Shown: positions 56,026-64,000 of the stretch, piece by piece
Layout: each line of letters begins with the position of its first letter
Position numbering within the stretch: the stretch's first letter is position 1
Assembly: GCF_000400715.1 (NCBI RefSeq)
Contig: NZ_KE007347.1
Span: 1,533,382-1,597,381, forward strand
Length of the DNA stretch: 64,000 nt
Direction of reading: 5' to 3'
Origin: Acinetobacter genomosp. 15BJ
GTDB taxonomy: Bacteria > Pseudomonadota > Gammaproteobacteria > Pseudomonadales > Moraxellaceae
Position numbers and translations under genes: made by a program
Notes under the pieces: model-generated
What the model saw: only the letters and a program-made list of their open reading frames with translations
Databases searched by the model: none
What the model was told of the DNA's origin: nothing

Positions 56026-57309
56026 ATGGACAAGACTCGTAAACACCTCCTCTCTTTAGCAGTTTTCGCTGCGATTAGTACAGTTGTTCCAACAGCAACT
56101 TTCGCACAATTACATCTGGAAATTGCTAAAGCACCTGAACAAGCACCTAAAATTGCGATTATCCCATTTGCAAATGACAATGCGATCTATCCAATTGTGG
56201 AAAGTGACTTGAATCGCTCAGGCCGTTTTACCAGCGCATCTCAAAATTTACCAGCCACTGCAAGCCTTAATCAGGTTCAAGCGGGTGATTGGCAAAATGC
56301 TGGTGTACCGTATGTAGTCGTCGGCCAAATGAAAGCCGTGGATGCCAATACATTCGAAATTCATTACCAACTCTATGATGTACAGAAACAACAATATTTA
56401 TTGAATGAGGTGCTCACAGTACCAAGTTCACGCGTGCGTCAAGCAGGACACCTGATCAGTGATACCATCTATCAAGCGTTGACAGGTATTGCAGGTGACT
56501 TTAGTGGTCGTATTGCCTATGTATTACGTAATCAGGCTACACCGGCACAACGCTATACCTTACAAATTGCTGATACAGATGGTGAACAACCTAAAACTGT
56601 TTTGTCATCTCGTGATCCAATTCTTTCACCTGCTTGGACACCTGACGCAAAGAAAATTGCATATGTATCTTTTGAAACCAAACGTCCTGCAATTTACCTA
56701 CAAGATTTAGCAACAGGCCAACGTGAAGTTTTAGCCAGCTTCCGTGGCTTAAATGGCGCACCAAGCTTCTCTCCAGATGGTAAATCAATGCTATTTACCG
56801 CCTCTATGAACGGTAATCCTGAAATTTATCAAATGGATTTAAGTACACGCCAAGTACAACGCATGACCAATGACACTGCAATTGATACTGAAGCACGATA
56901 TGCGCCAGATGGTAAATCATTTATCTTTACCTCAGACCGCGGCGGTTCTCCACAAATTTATCGCTATAGCTTTGATGACAGTTCTGTAAAACGCTTGACC
57001 TTCAAAGGTGCTTTTAATGCACGTGGTACTTTAAGTGCTGATGGTAAAAAGATTGCTCTAGTGCATCGTCCAAGCGGTAGTAACTACAAAGTTGCAATCC
57101 AAGATATCAATACTGGTATCACCAATATTCTGACACCGACCAGTTTAGATGAATCACCAAGCTTCTCACCAAATGGACAGATGGTGGTTTATGCAACGCG
57201 TGAAGGTAGTCGTGGCCTGTTGTCCGTCATGTCGACTGATGGTCGTTTCCGCATGAATTTACCAAGCGAGCAAGGTGAAGTTCGTGAACCAGCTTGGGCA
57301 CCAAAATAA
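56026..57309 (+). CDS. tolB: Tol-Pal system protein TolB
   Basis: A 427-residue periplasmic protein with a signal peptide cut after TFA-Q (about residue 28). A small N-terminal domain (KIAIIPFAND) is followed by six-bladed propeller repeats such as SPAWTPDAKKIAYVSFE, PSFSPDGKSMLFTASMNG and PSFSPNGQMVVYAT. It binds Pal and links to TolA. A 99-base gap after tolA has no clear promoter or terminator. Confidence 0.95.
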   Translation: MDKTRKHLLSLAVFAAISTVVPTATFAQLHLEIAKAPEQAPKIAIIPFANDNAIYPIVESDLNRSGRFTSASQNLPATASLNQVQAGDWQNAGVPYVVVGQMKAVDANTFEIHYQLYDVQKQQYLLNEVLTVPSSRVRQAGHLISDTIYQALTGIAGDFSGRIAYVLRNQATPAQRYTLQIADTDGEQPKTVLSSRDPILSPAWTPDAKKIAYVSFETKRPAIYLQDLATGQREVLASFRGLNGAPSFSPDGKSMLFTASMNGNPEIYQMDLSTRQVQRMTNDTAIDTEARYAPDGKSFIFTSDRGGSPQIYRYSFDDSSVKRLTFKGAFNARGTLSADGKKIALVHRPSGSNYKVAIQDINTGITNILTPTSLDESPSFSPNGQMVVYATREGSRGLLSVMSTDGRFRMNLPSEQGEVREPAWAPK

Positions 57310-57331
57310 GTTTAATCGATTGGAGAATCAT

Positions 57332-57898
57332 ATGAACATTAAATATCTAACGCTTCCACTGATTGCTGCAACACTTGTATTTACAGGCTGTGCAAGCCGT
57401 AAGCCTGCTGCTGAAATTACCACTGGTACGAATCCAAATGGCTCAACCACAGTCAGCACAGATGGTTTAAGTGAAGATGCTGCATTAAATGCGCAAAACT
57501 TGGCTGGTGCATCTTCTAAAGGTGTAACTGCAGCAAATAAAGCATTCTTAGCAAAACGCGTTGTGCACTTTAACTTTGATAGCAGTGATTTATCGAATGA
57601 AGATTATCAAACCCTACAAGCACATGCTCAATTCCTAGTTGCTAATGCTAACTCTCGTGTTGCTCTGACAGGCCATACTGATGAGCGTGGTACACGTGAA
57701 TACAATATGGCACTTGGCGAACGCCGTGCAAAAGCAGTTGAAAGCTTTTTGATTACCAATGGTGTAAATCCACAGCAACTTGAAGCAGTTAGCTACGGTA
57801 AAGAATCACCAGTCAATGCGGGTCATGACGAAGCAGCATGGAAAGAAAACCGCCGCGTAGAAATTAACTACGAAGCAGTTCCACCACTATTAAAATAA
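57332..57898 (+). CDS. pal: Peptidoglycan-associated lipoprotein Pal
   Basis: A 188-residue lipoprotein with lipobox FTGC (Cys20). The OmpA-like peptidoglycan-binding domain shows VHFNFDSSDLSNED, ALTGHTDERGTREYNMALGERR (core GHTDERGTREYN) and YGKESPVNAGHDEAAW. It anchors the outer membrane to peptidoglycan. TGGAGAATC precedes the ATG at 57332; the earlier frame start at 57275 would overlap tolB and destroy the signal peptide. Confidence 0.95.
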   Translation: MNIKYLTLPLIAATLVFTGCASRKPAAEITTGTNPNGSTTVSTDGLSEDAALNAQNLAGASSKGVTAANKAFLAKRVVHFNFDSSDLSNEDYQTLQAHAQFLVANANSRVALTGHTDERGTREYNMALGERRAKAVESFLITNGVNPQQLEAVSYGKESPVNAGHDEAAWKENRRVEINYEAVPPLLK

Positions 57899-57917
57899 CT
57901 GTGGTTTCGCTATAAAT

Positions 57918-57950
57918 AAAAATGCTCACTTCATGTGAGCATTTTTATTT
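57918..57950. terminator. Terminator of the tol-pal operon
   Basis: AAAAATGCTCAC pairs with GTGAGCATTTTT around a five-base loop. It can also end the convergent small gene. Confidence 0.9.
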
Positions 57951-57956
57951 CATTCA

Positions 57957-58142
57957 TCAAGACGAAGATTGAGCATCAGGCTTGTTTTGCATTGATTCAA
58001 TCAAATCGTGCTTATTAAACTCTTTATATTCTGGCTTCGCTTCATACTCTTTCCATGCATCCTTCACATTTTCTTTAGAAATCGTATCTAAGCTAATCGG
58101 CTCACTCGGCGTGGGCGTTGCCTCAAAATTCTTGGTTGACAT
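57957..58142 (-). CDS. Small hydrophilic protein of unknown function
   Basis: A 61-residue, strongly charged protein (ISKENVKDAWKEYEAKPEYKEF core DAWKEYEAKPEYKEF, NKHDLIESM) without signal peptide or hydrophobic segment. GGAGG lies nine bases before the ATG at 58142, an unusually good ribosome site. The frame also opens at 58199. No domain is recognised. It converges on pal and diverges from fbp. Confidence 0.68.
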   Translation of the reverse strand: MSTKNFEATPTPSEPISLDTISKENVKDAWKEYEAKPEYKEFNKHDLIESMQNKPDAQSSS

Positions 58143-58319
58143 CGGTAGCCTCCAAACATCCTGTTTAGTATCTATGCAACATAGCATGTAATGCTGCACT
58201 TGTAATCATAAAAGCAACATAAATAAAGTAAGATAATTTTTATTTTCGGACGATCTCATCTAGAATACCCACATTCTTTTTTATCAATTTTTGACACGGC
58301 CAAATCGGAGCTATTCAAT

Positions 58320-59291
58320 ATGTCAAACCTTACTTTGACCCAATACCTAGAACAACAAAATGGGAATTTGACTCCAGAGTTGGCACAAGTCATCGAAACA
58401 ATTGCGGCTACATGCCAAACCATTGATCAGGCACTTCAAAAAGGTGCTTTAGCTGGTATTTTGGGCAGTGCAGGCAACGAGAACGTTCAAGGCGAAACAC
58501 AAAAGAAACTAGATGTTATTTCAAATGATTACCTGATTGATGCATTAAAAGCACATCCTCAAGTGGGTGGTTTAGCTTCAGAAGAATTAGATGACTTCAC
58601 TCCTGCTCAAGAAAATGGTAAATATCTGGTTTTATTTGATCCACTCGATGGTTCAAGCAATATCGACATTAATATGTGTGTTGGTACGATTTTCTCTATT
58701 CTTCCTGCAAAGAATTCTGTCACTCAATCTGCAGACTTTATGCAAGCTGGTACAGAGCAAGTTGCCGCAGGTTATGTGCTTTACGGCCCATCAACCATGT
58801 TAGCGCTTACAGTGGGTGCAGGGGTTGTGTTCTTTACTTTTGACCCAACCACACAAAGCTTTTTGTTAACCACTGAGCAAGTGCAAGTCGCTGCAGATAC
58901 ACAAGAGTTTGCAATTAACTCATCGAATCAACGTCATTGGGAAAACCCTGTAAAACGTTATATTGATGAACTTTTAGCGGGTAAAACATCAGTCCGTGAA
59001 AAAGATTTCAATATGCGTTGGGTTGCATGTATGGTTGGTGATATTCACCGTATCTTATGCCGTGGCGGTATTTTCCTTTACCCTTATGATTTTAAAGACC
59101 CGAAAAAAGCAGGCCGCTTACGTTTGATGTATGAAGCAAACCCAATGAGTATGTTGATCGAACAAGCTGGCGGTGCTTCTACGACAGGTCGTGCGCGTAT
59201 TATGGAAATCCAACCGACTGAACTACACCAACGTGTTCCTGTGATTATTGGCTCTAAAAACGAAGTGGAACGCGTAACAAGCTACCACTAA
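58320..59291 (+). CDS. fbp: Fructose-1,6-bisphosphatase class I
   Basis: A 323-residue Mg-dependent phosphatase giving fructose 6-phosphate in gluconeogenesis. The metal motif is [14 protein letters not shown], with ASEELDDF before it, and [29 protein letters not shown], core [11 protein letters not shown], near the sugar site. Acinetobacter relies on gluconeogenesis because most strains cannot use glucose by glycolysis. GGAG lies before the ATG. Confidence 0.96.
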   Translation: MSNLTLTQYLEQQNGNLTPELAQVIETIAATCQTIDQALQKGALAGILGSAGNENVQGETQKKLDVISNDYLIDALKAHPQVGGLASEELDDFTPAQENGKYLVLFDPLDGSSNIDINMCVGTIFSILPAKNSVTQSADFMQAGTEQVAAGYVLYGPSTMLALTVGAGVVFFTFDPTTQSFLLTTEQVQVAADTQEFAINSSNQRHWENPVKRYIDELLAGKTSVREKDFNMRWVACMVGDIHRILCRGGIFLYPYDFKDPKKAGRLRLMYEANPMSMLIEQAGGASTTGRARIMEIQPTELHQRVPVIIGSKNEVERVTSYH

Positions 59292-59305
59292 TTACCTTTA
59301 TAATC

Positions 59306-59334
59306 AGGGCATTATAACGTTATGATGCCCTTTT
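59306..59334 (+). terminator. fbp terminator
   Basis: AGGGCAT pairs with ATGCCCT around an inner ATAACGTTAT palindrome; TTTT follows. Confidence 0.78.
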
Positions 59335-59347
59335 GGATGTTTATCTT

Positions 59348-60124
59348 ATGGCGGTTATTTTCCTAGAATCAAAAGACAATGCAAAAATTAAACATTTGCG
59401 AGGTCTGATCGAGCTTAACAGTGCTCGAAAAAAACATCAGCAAACCGTTCTAGAAGGTACACATCTGTGCTTGGCTTGGTTACAACAGCAGAAAAAAATC
59501 TTTTCTTTATTTACCACCGAACAAGCCTTAGAACATCCAGATTTACAAGAAGTGATAGAACTCCACCAAGCTCACATCTTCGTTATCAGTGAAGTCTTGT
59601 ATAAGGATTTAAGTACATTAGGCACAACCCTGCCTTGTCTCGCGATTGTTGATTTACCCAAAACCGCAGCCACTATTGATTTTAAGGCTGATACTTTAAT
59701 TCTAGAAAATGTTCAAGATCCTGGAAATGTAGGGACATTGCTCCGCTCTGCTGCCGCGGCAAACATCAAACAGGTGATTTGTACACAAGGTTCAGCTGCG
59801 CTTTGGTCTCCACGTGTTCTCCGAGCAGGTATGGGGGCTCATTTTAGCCTTCAATGCTTTGAAAACTTCCAGCTCACAGATATTCTTCCAAAATTTCAAA
59901 TTCCAGTTTTTGTGACCAGTTCACATCGTTCAACCAGTTTATATAACCAAGATTTAACTCAAGCCTGCGTCTGGATTTTAGGTAATGAAGGTCAAGGTGC
60001 AAGTGACTATGCACTTGAGCATGCTCAGGCAGTGGCGATCCCTCAACCTGGTGGGCAAGAGTCTCTTAATGTTGCGATTGCTGGATCAGTTTGCTTTTTT
60101 GAAATGGTTCGCCAACGTCAGTAA
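59348..60124 (+). CDS. SpoU-family RNA 2'-O-methyltransferase
   Basis: A 258-residue TrmH/SpoU-type enzyme with an N-terminal substrate-binding domain (LESKDNAKIKHLRGL, VLEGTHLCLAWL) and a SPOUT knot with LILENVQDPGNVGTLLRSAAA, WILGNEGQGASD and IPQPGGQESLNVAIAGS. It 2'-O-methylates a nucleotide in rRNA or tRNA; the target cannot be told from the sequence. The ATG at 59348 was preferred over 59333, which lies against the fbp terminator. Confidence 0.9.
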   Translation: MAVIFLESKDNAKIKHLRGLIELNSARKKHQQTVLEGTHLCLAWLQQQKKIFSLFTTEQALEHPDLQEVIELHQAHIFVISEVLYKDLSTLGTTLPCLAIVDLPKTAATIDFKADTLILENVQDPGNVGTLLRSAAAANIKQVICTQGSAALWSPRVLRAGMGAHFSLQCFENFQLTDILPKFQIPVFVTSSHRSTSLYNQDLTQACVWILGNEGQGASDYALEHAQAVAIPQPGGQESLNVAIAGSVCFFEMVRQRQ

Positions 60125-60208
60125 AAACGTTAAATTATTTTAAATACGATTTTTTTACTGAGAAAATCAATTACACTACTAAAAATAATTGCTTAAGTTG
60201 TCAACGCG

Positions 60209-60257
60209 CCCACCATTTTCAACGTTATATGATTAATGAATTGGAATTAATGGTGGG
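60209..60257 (+). promoter_or_regulatory. Hairpin covering the ribosome site of the sigma-factor gene
   Basis: CCCACCATT (60209-60217) and AATGGTGGG (60249-60257) are a perfect nine-bp inverted repeat with a 31-base loop. The right arm contains GGTGGG, five bases before the sigma gene's ATG at 60263. If folded in the mRNA it would hide the ribosome binding site. Confidence 0.6.
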
Positions 60258-60262
60258 TATCC

Positions 60263-60901
60263 ATGACAGGATTTTCCATCTCTATGGATTTAGCACCGAA
60301 ACAGGCTCGAACTGAAAACAGTACTGATCGTAGTACTGTTGAACAACGTCTGCGTTTTTTTATGCAAGACGTTACAGGTCGTGCCTTGGTTATGATGGAA
60401 AGTGCAACACAGGGACAACAAGGCATTGCAATGGATTTAGTGCAAGAAGCTTTCATTTCATTGCACAAATCATATGCAGATAAAAGTACTGAAGAATGGT
60501 ATCCCCTGTTCTACACCATATTAAATAACAAACTCCAAGACTGGCGACGCAAAGAAGCTCGTCGTGCAAGCCCTTTCTCATTATTTAAAAAAATTAGTTT
60601 AGATGATGACGAAGAAATTATTGATGTTGTCGATGAATCAACCCCTAACCCGTTTGAGTTTCTTGATCAAGAAGTCACGATGGAGGAAATTCAGACTGCA
60701 ATCAATCAATTACCCGTCCGTCAACAACAAGCATTTATGCTAAGAGCGTGGGAAGGTTTCGATACGATGACCACAGCACAGATTATGGATTGCAGTGAAG
60801 GCAGTGTGAAAACACATTACCACCGCGCGATTCAGGGACTCAGAATTGCTTTAGAGCATTTAAACCCGCATACGGGAGGATCATCAAATGAAAAAAGATG
60901 A
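60263..60901 (+). CDS. ECF-type RNA polymerase sigma factor
   Basis: A 212-residue sigma-70 family protein of ECF size. Region 2 is at about 40-105 (DLVQEAFISLHKSYA, WYPLFYTILNNKLQDWRRKEARR), then an acidic linker, and region 4 at about 135-205 (INQLPVRQQQAFMLRAWEGFDTMTTAQIM, core LPVRQQQAFMLRAW; then DCSEGSVKTHYHRAIQGLR, the helix-turn-helix). It should direct polymerase to envelope- or stress-related promoters. The next gene, coding a one-pass membrane protein, overlaps its 3' end by 14 bases, the usual layout of sigma and anti-sigma. Its targets are unknown. Confidence 0.88.
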   Translation: MTGFSISMDLAPKQARTENSTDRSTVEQRLRFFMQDVTGRALVMMESATQGQQGIAMDLVQEAFISLHKSYADKSTEEWYPLFYTILNNKLQDWRRKEARRASPFSLFKKISLDDDEEIIDVVDESTPNPFEFLDQEVTMEEIQTAINQLPVRQQQAFMLRAWEGFDTMTTAQIMDCSEGSVKTHYHRAIQGLRIALEHLNPHTGGSSNEKR

Positions 60902-61211
60902 GTTCACTAAACATGTGACATCCAGACTCGACCAACTTGCGAAAGAACAACACCACAATAAAATGATGGTGATGAATCATGTTCTTGATACTGTACAAAA
61001 GAAACCAACCTCTTATTACAGTATTTGGAAAATGACTGGTTTTGCGTTTGCTGCTGCCCTCATGGGGATTGTAGTTCTGCCTAGCTCGTTGCAATTGGCG
61101 GACCAACCTCAAAATCAGGTTGTGGTAAATCCAAAACTTTCACCGCAAATGGTTGAAGATATGGAAATGTTATTGGTCTTAGGTGAGGATAAAGTTCCAC
61201 ATGGCAGCTAA
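60888..61211 (+). CDS. One-pass membrane protein, probable anti-sigma factor
   Basis: A 107-residue protein with a polar N-terminus of about 45 residues (KKDEFTKHVTSRLDQLAKEQ), one membrane helix (about 50-69, MTGFAFAAALMGIVVLP) and a short periplasmic tail ending with MVEDMEMLLVLGEDKV. Position, coupling to the sigma gene and topology all fit an anti-sigma factor, but no ZAS zinc motif (HxxxCxxC) is seen. It overlaps the DUF3106 gene by 11 bases. Role is inference. Confidence 0.72.
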   Translation: MKKDEFTKHVTSRLDQLAKEQHHNKMMVMNHVLDTVQKKPTSYYSIWKMTGFAFAAALMGIVVLPSSLQLADQPQNQVVVNPKLSPQMVEDMEMLLVLGEDKVPHGS

Positions 61212-61590
61212 AAAATTAGCACTTGTTGTGTGTACACTCGGCTTATTACAAACCAGTTTTGCAGGTTCAGAACGCTTTTGGGTATTCTCTAAACCGAATA
61301 AACCGGCAACTGAAGAAGCTTGGGATGACTTATCACCTGAAGAGCAGCGTGTTTTAATTAAACGTTATCAAACCTTAAAAGAAATTCCGACCAACCAAAG
61401 TTCCCAACTCCAGCAACGGATGGAATGGTTTACGCAACTACCCGAAGATGAAAAACAGAAAATGCGTGATGTATGGCAAAAAATGAGTATGCAAGAACGT
61501 AACACGCTACGTAAACGCATGCTAAATGCCAGTAACGAAGAACGCGTCAATATCAGAGAAGAATATCTTACTAAATATGCTGAGCACTAA
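61201..61590 (+). CDS. DUF3106 secreted protein
   Basis: A 129-residue protein with a signal peptide (MAAKKLALVVCTLGLLQTSF, cut near AG-S). The mature part is a charged helical domain of the DUF3106 type: WDDLSPEEQRVLIKRYQTLKEI core LSPEEQRVLIKRY, RMEWFTQLPEDEKQKMRDVW, MSMQERNTLRKRM. Such proteins often sit in an operon with an ECF sigma factor and a small membrane protein. They resemble periplasmic helical stress sensors, but no function is proven. The ATG at 61201 lies inside the end of the previous gene. Confidence 0.83.
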   Translation: MAAKKLALVVCTLGLLQTSFAGSERFWVFSKPNKPATEEAWDDLSPEEQRVLIKRYQTLKEIPTNQSSQLQQRMEWFTQLPEDEKQKMRDVWQKMSMQERNTLRKRMLNASNEERVNIREEYLTKYAEH

Positions 61591-61612
61591 TTTTTAATTT
61601 ATTTATAAAAAT

Positions 61613-61643
61613 AAAAAATAGCGCCTTAAAGGCGCTATTTTTT
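61613..61643. terminator. Bidirectional terminator between DUF3106 and the GlyGly-CTERM gene
   Basis: AAAAAATAGCGCC pairs with GGCGCTATTTTTT around TTAAA. It separates the two convergent units. Confidence 0.92.
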
Positions 61644-61656
61644 ATGTTGGGTCGGC

Positions 61657-64000
61657 TTATTTCTTAAAGCGACGATAAGCCAATAGCCCCAATAAACCAA
61701 ATATCGAATAGAAACTAATGCTACCCCCACCACTGCTCGCCGGGCGAGTATCATCCGTCGTGGTTGCTGTACTAATGGTTCGCACAGTAGCTGAATTTGA
61801 TGATACGCCATCAGCATCATAAACTTGATAGTTAAATGAGAAGTTAAATGGGTTAAACGCATTTACTTCCTGAACGTAAACATTCCCACCATAGCAAGTT
61901 TCTTTTTCATCTGGCGCAGGACAAGCGCCTTTACGATCAGCTGTAATACTCAAATCATTGGTTGGTACATTCGTCAAACGAATTGGTAACTCAGCCCCTT
62001 CTTCATTTTTCCAAAACTGAGATTTATTTGGATTTTTTTCTGGGCCAGTCCCACCTTCTCCAGTATCACCATGATCATTGGCAAAGTTTAATAAATTCAG
62101 GCTGAGTTTTTGCTTTTCCTTATATTTAAAAGTTAAAGATGTATCAGTTGCAACTGGTGCAATATTTGCAAAAGCTGCACGAATTAAGCCAGACGAACTT
62201 ATATTTGGATTAGACTTTGACGTGATCGTGTATTTACAGAAAATCTTATCTCCAGCTTGGGTAATACTATCATCCTTACGATAAAAAATAATTTGCTGAA
62301 GGTCTTTATTCCAAACACATACTAAATTTTCTTTATCGCTTCCATCTATATCTGTGACAGTATCATTAATTTGACCTTTACCAAGAGGTTCTGTCGTAAC
62401 ATTATATAAATCAGGATTAAAAAACTCTAATTTATAACTACCATCAGCTTGCTCAGTATCTTGAGGTAATGGTAATTGATAGTTGCTTAAATCAATATAA
62501 ATTGCACGATATTTCAAATTAGCTTTTGTATATTGCAATAGCTTTTGATATTGATCCAAACGAGATTTATAGTAAGTTAAAAAATCAGGATTATTTGGAT
62601 TTTTGACTAAATTATCAAAGAAATTATATTGAGCTTGATAAGTTGACATTGCGCCACTAATAGAGGTATTAGTCAAATCTTGTAAATCACCCGCTGTAAA
62701 TCTCATTAACTCAACTGAACCAATATCACAACGGTTGCTCGCCTCAGGATTATAATACAAGGTACCATCTACAATACGAGCCAGACCACGTTGGTCCGTT
62801 GTACTACAAGCAATTCCATCAACATCTAATAAACCAACTATTTTTGTAGTCGTCTTATCATCCACCTTAACTTCTATTTCTGTTACATTTTTCTTTGGAT
62901 AATAGATTGGCAGGAATGCAGTATAAGCAGAAGCTGCTTGTAATGGACTCAATAGTGTTCCAATACTAATATTACTTACATTTAAATTGGTTGTATTATT
63001 TTTAAGTGACTCTTTAGGGACATCACATATATTATTGATTGGAGATGTAGAATCACCCTCTTTTAATGAAAGCGCATTATAAGCTATACCAAAACTAACG
63101 TCTTCCTGATTAACGACATCACCAAATAGATATCGACATGCGTAACTATTCACCCCACCATTATAAGCAAGAACGTTATAGGTTAATACTTTTCCACCAA
63201 TTTTATCATACAACAGAGTTGTAAAAGCTTGATTTTCAACAATAGTATTACTGGTTAAAAGTATATTACTTGCATTGCTTAAAATACTGGAATTATTATT
63301 TTCTTCAGTTCCTGGTTTAGTATCACCTGTAAATTTAATTAAATTACCAGATGAGGAGTTGACAATATTTTTTGCAATCGTATTGGTTGTTAATGTCGCA
63401 GTTGATTCTCCACAAAACTCAATCATACTACTTGAGTTTCCAGAACCATTTGCGATAAAGCTGTTTGAGGTCAAATTGAGGGTACGCTTTGCATACGTTA
63501 CATCATTAAAACAACTCATAGACAAGACACTACCTTTATCAGCCTGATTTCCTTGAATCAAGCTTTTGGTCAAAGTTAGTGTTGTTGATGGGCCCGCTAA
63601 ATAAACAGCACCACCCTCTTTTGCCTGAGAGTCTAAAATTTGACTACTTTGCAAAGCAACATCAGCACCTGCATAAATCGCTCCTCCACGATCTGCCGTC
63701 CGACCACCGGTCAAAATCAGATTATTGAGACTAAGAGCTTTTGCTCCTAATGTTGTATTAAAAATACGTGAATTCTCAGCTTTAATCGTGGTTTGCAAAG
63801 GAATTTGTGCAGGGTATTGGTTTACAATATCGTTCAATAACACATTTTTTTCTTGCCAATCGACCGGACTAGCGCCCCAAATTGCGACACTCACATTTGG
63901 CGCTAATTCCTTTTTAAGGGTATAAACCCCTTTTTCAAGCTGAATAACTTTCTGCGTACTTGAAAGCGTATCTGTGACCGTACAGCCACCATAAGCAACT
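61657..64000 (-). CDS. rbtA: GlyGly-CTERM surface protein, rhombotarget A-like (5' end beyond the window)
   Basis: About 780 C-terminal residues of a minus-strand protein whose reading frame stays open to the right edge, so the start is outside. The first visible part is right-handed beta-helix-like (LNNLILTGGRTADRGGAIYAGA core GGRTADRGGAIYAGA; KEGGAVYLAGPSTTL), with Asn/Ser-rich repeats. The C-terminus has SSGGGS, a hydrophobic stretch (ISFYSIFGLLGLLAY) and a basic tail RRFKK: a GlyGly-CTERM sorting signal cut by rhombosortase. Acinetobacter has a known target of this kind, rhombotarget A, usually beside its rhombosortase; the latter may lie just outside. It is probably exported and anchored on the surface. 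Confidence 0.82.
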   Translation of the reverse strand, partial: VAYGGCTVTDTLSSTQKVIQLEKGVYTLKKELAPNVSVAIWGASPVDWQEKNVLLNDIVNQYPAQIPLQTTIKAENSRIFNTTLGAKALSLNNLILTGGRTADRGGAIYAGADVALQSSQILDSQAKEGGAVYLAGPSTTLTLTKSLIQGNQADKGSVLSMSCFNDVTYAKRTLNLTSNSFIANGSGNSSSMIEFCGESTATLTTNTIAKNIVNSSSGNLIKFTGDTKPGTEENNNSSILSNASNILLTSNTIVENQAFTTLLYDKIGGKVLTYNVLAYNGGVNSYACRYLFGDVVNQEDVSFGIAYNALSLKEGDSTSPINNICDVPKESLKNNTTNLNVSNISIGTLLSPLQAASAYTAFLPIYYPKKNVTEIEVKVDDKTTTKIVGLLDVDGIACSTTDQRGLARIVDGTLYYNPEASNRCDIGSVELMRFTAGDLQDLTNTSISGAMSTYQAQYNFFDNLVKNPNNPDFLTYYKSRLDQYQKLLQYTKANLKYRAIYIDLSNYQLPLPQDTEQADGSYKLEFFNPDLYNVTTEPLGKGQINDTVTDIDGSDKENLVCVWNKDLQQIIFYRKDDSITQAGDKIFCKYTITSKSNPNISSSGLIRAAFANIAPVATDTSLTFKYKEKQKLSLNLLNFANDHGDTGEGGTGPEKNPNKSQFWKNEEGAELPIRLTNVPTNDLSITADRKGACPAPDEKETCYGGNVYVQEVNAFNPFNFSFNYQVYDADGVSSNSATVRTISTATTTDDTRPASSGGGSISFYSIFGLLGLLAYRRFKK

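Overview
The window is a stretch of an Acinetobacter-type chromosome (Moraxellaceae, Gammaproteobacteria). This rests on the low-GC coding style, the lepA-lepB-DUF4845-rnc-era-recO-pdxJ order with a small lipoprotein inside it, a stand-alone NadM, class I Fbp, a maeB-cca pair, and a rhombotarget-type GlyGly-CTERM protein at the right edge. Genus assignment is inference from gene content; the species cannot be named from the sequence alone.

Layout. 0-8.6 kb, plus strand: end of ahcY, metF, rsmE, a membrane PAS-GGDEF-EAL c-di-GMP protein, maeB and cca. 8.7-8.9 kb: a strong promoter, two tandem tRNA-Asn genes and a terminator. 9-18.1 kb, minus strand: a TonB-C-domain protein with a broken signal-peptide start, then (in transcription order) lepA, lepB, DUF4845, rnc, era, a lipoprotein, recO, pdxJ, miaE, with a thioesterase and an acetyltransferase upstream. 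18.2-24.3 kb: a periplasmic Do-type protease, nadB and the minus-strand pabC-mltG-tmk operon. 24.6-30.2 kb: a sulfate uptake cluster (sbp, an alpha/beta hydrolase, cysTWA, cysB). 30.3-39.6 kb: a beta-barrel protein, dapD, queE-queC, a secreted cysteine protein, a PP-loop ATPase, bcp, a CAP-domain lipoprotein, a VOC protein, nadM, an enoyl-CoA hydratase and glycerate kinase.

39.3-42.5 kb is an AT-rich accessory-looking block: a NIF3/CutA-like protein, a newly called 42-residue membrane protein, a prolyl-hydroxylase-like dioxygenase whose ATG appears frameshifted, a DUF3885 protein, a NUDIX hydrolase and an unknown secreted protein. 42.6-47.7 kb, minus strand: a Bcr/CflA exporter and purL. 48.2-52.8 kb: dgt, a zinc-ribbon protein, ruvA, ruvB and an orphan lipoprotein. 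52.9-57.9 kb: the whole ybgC-tolQRAB-pal envelope operon, with a 16-residue repeat array in TolA. 58-60.1 kb: a small hydrophilic protein, fbp and a SpoU methyltransferase. 60.2-64 kb: an ECF-type sigma factor, a one-pass membrane protein (probable anti-sigma), a DUF3106 protein and, convergent to them, a large surface protein ending in a GlyGly-CTERM signal.

Most of the window is housekeeping. The parts most worth a second look are the sigma/anti-sigma/DUF3106 unit beside the GlyGly-CTERM protein, with a hairpin that would cover the sigma gene's ribosome binding site; the maeB-cca hairpin that is both terminator and carrier of the cca ribosome binding site; two apparent start-region frameshifts; and the small-ORF/orphan block at 39-42.5 kb. 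I did not see a CRISPR array, integrase, transposase or prophage.
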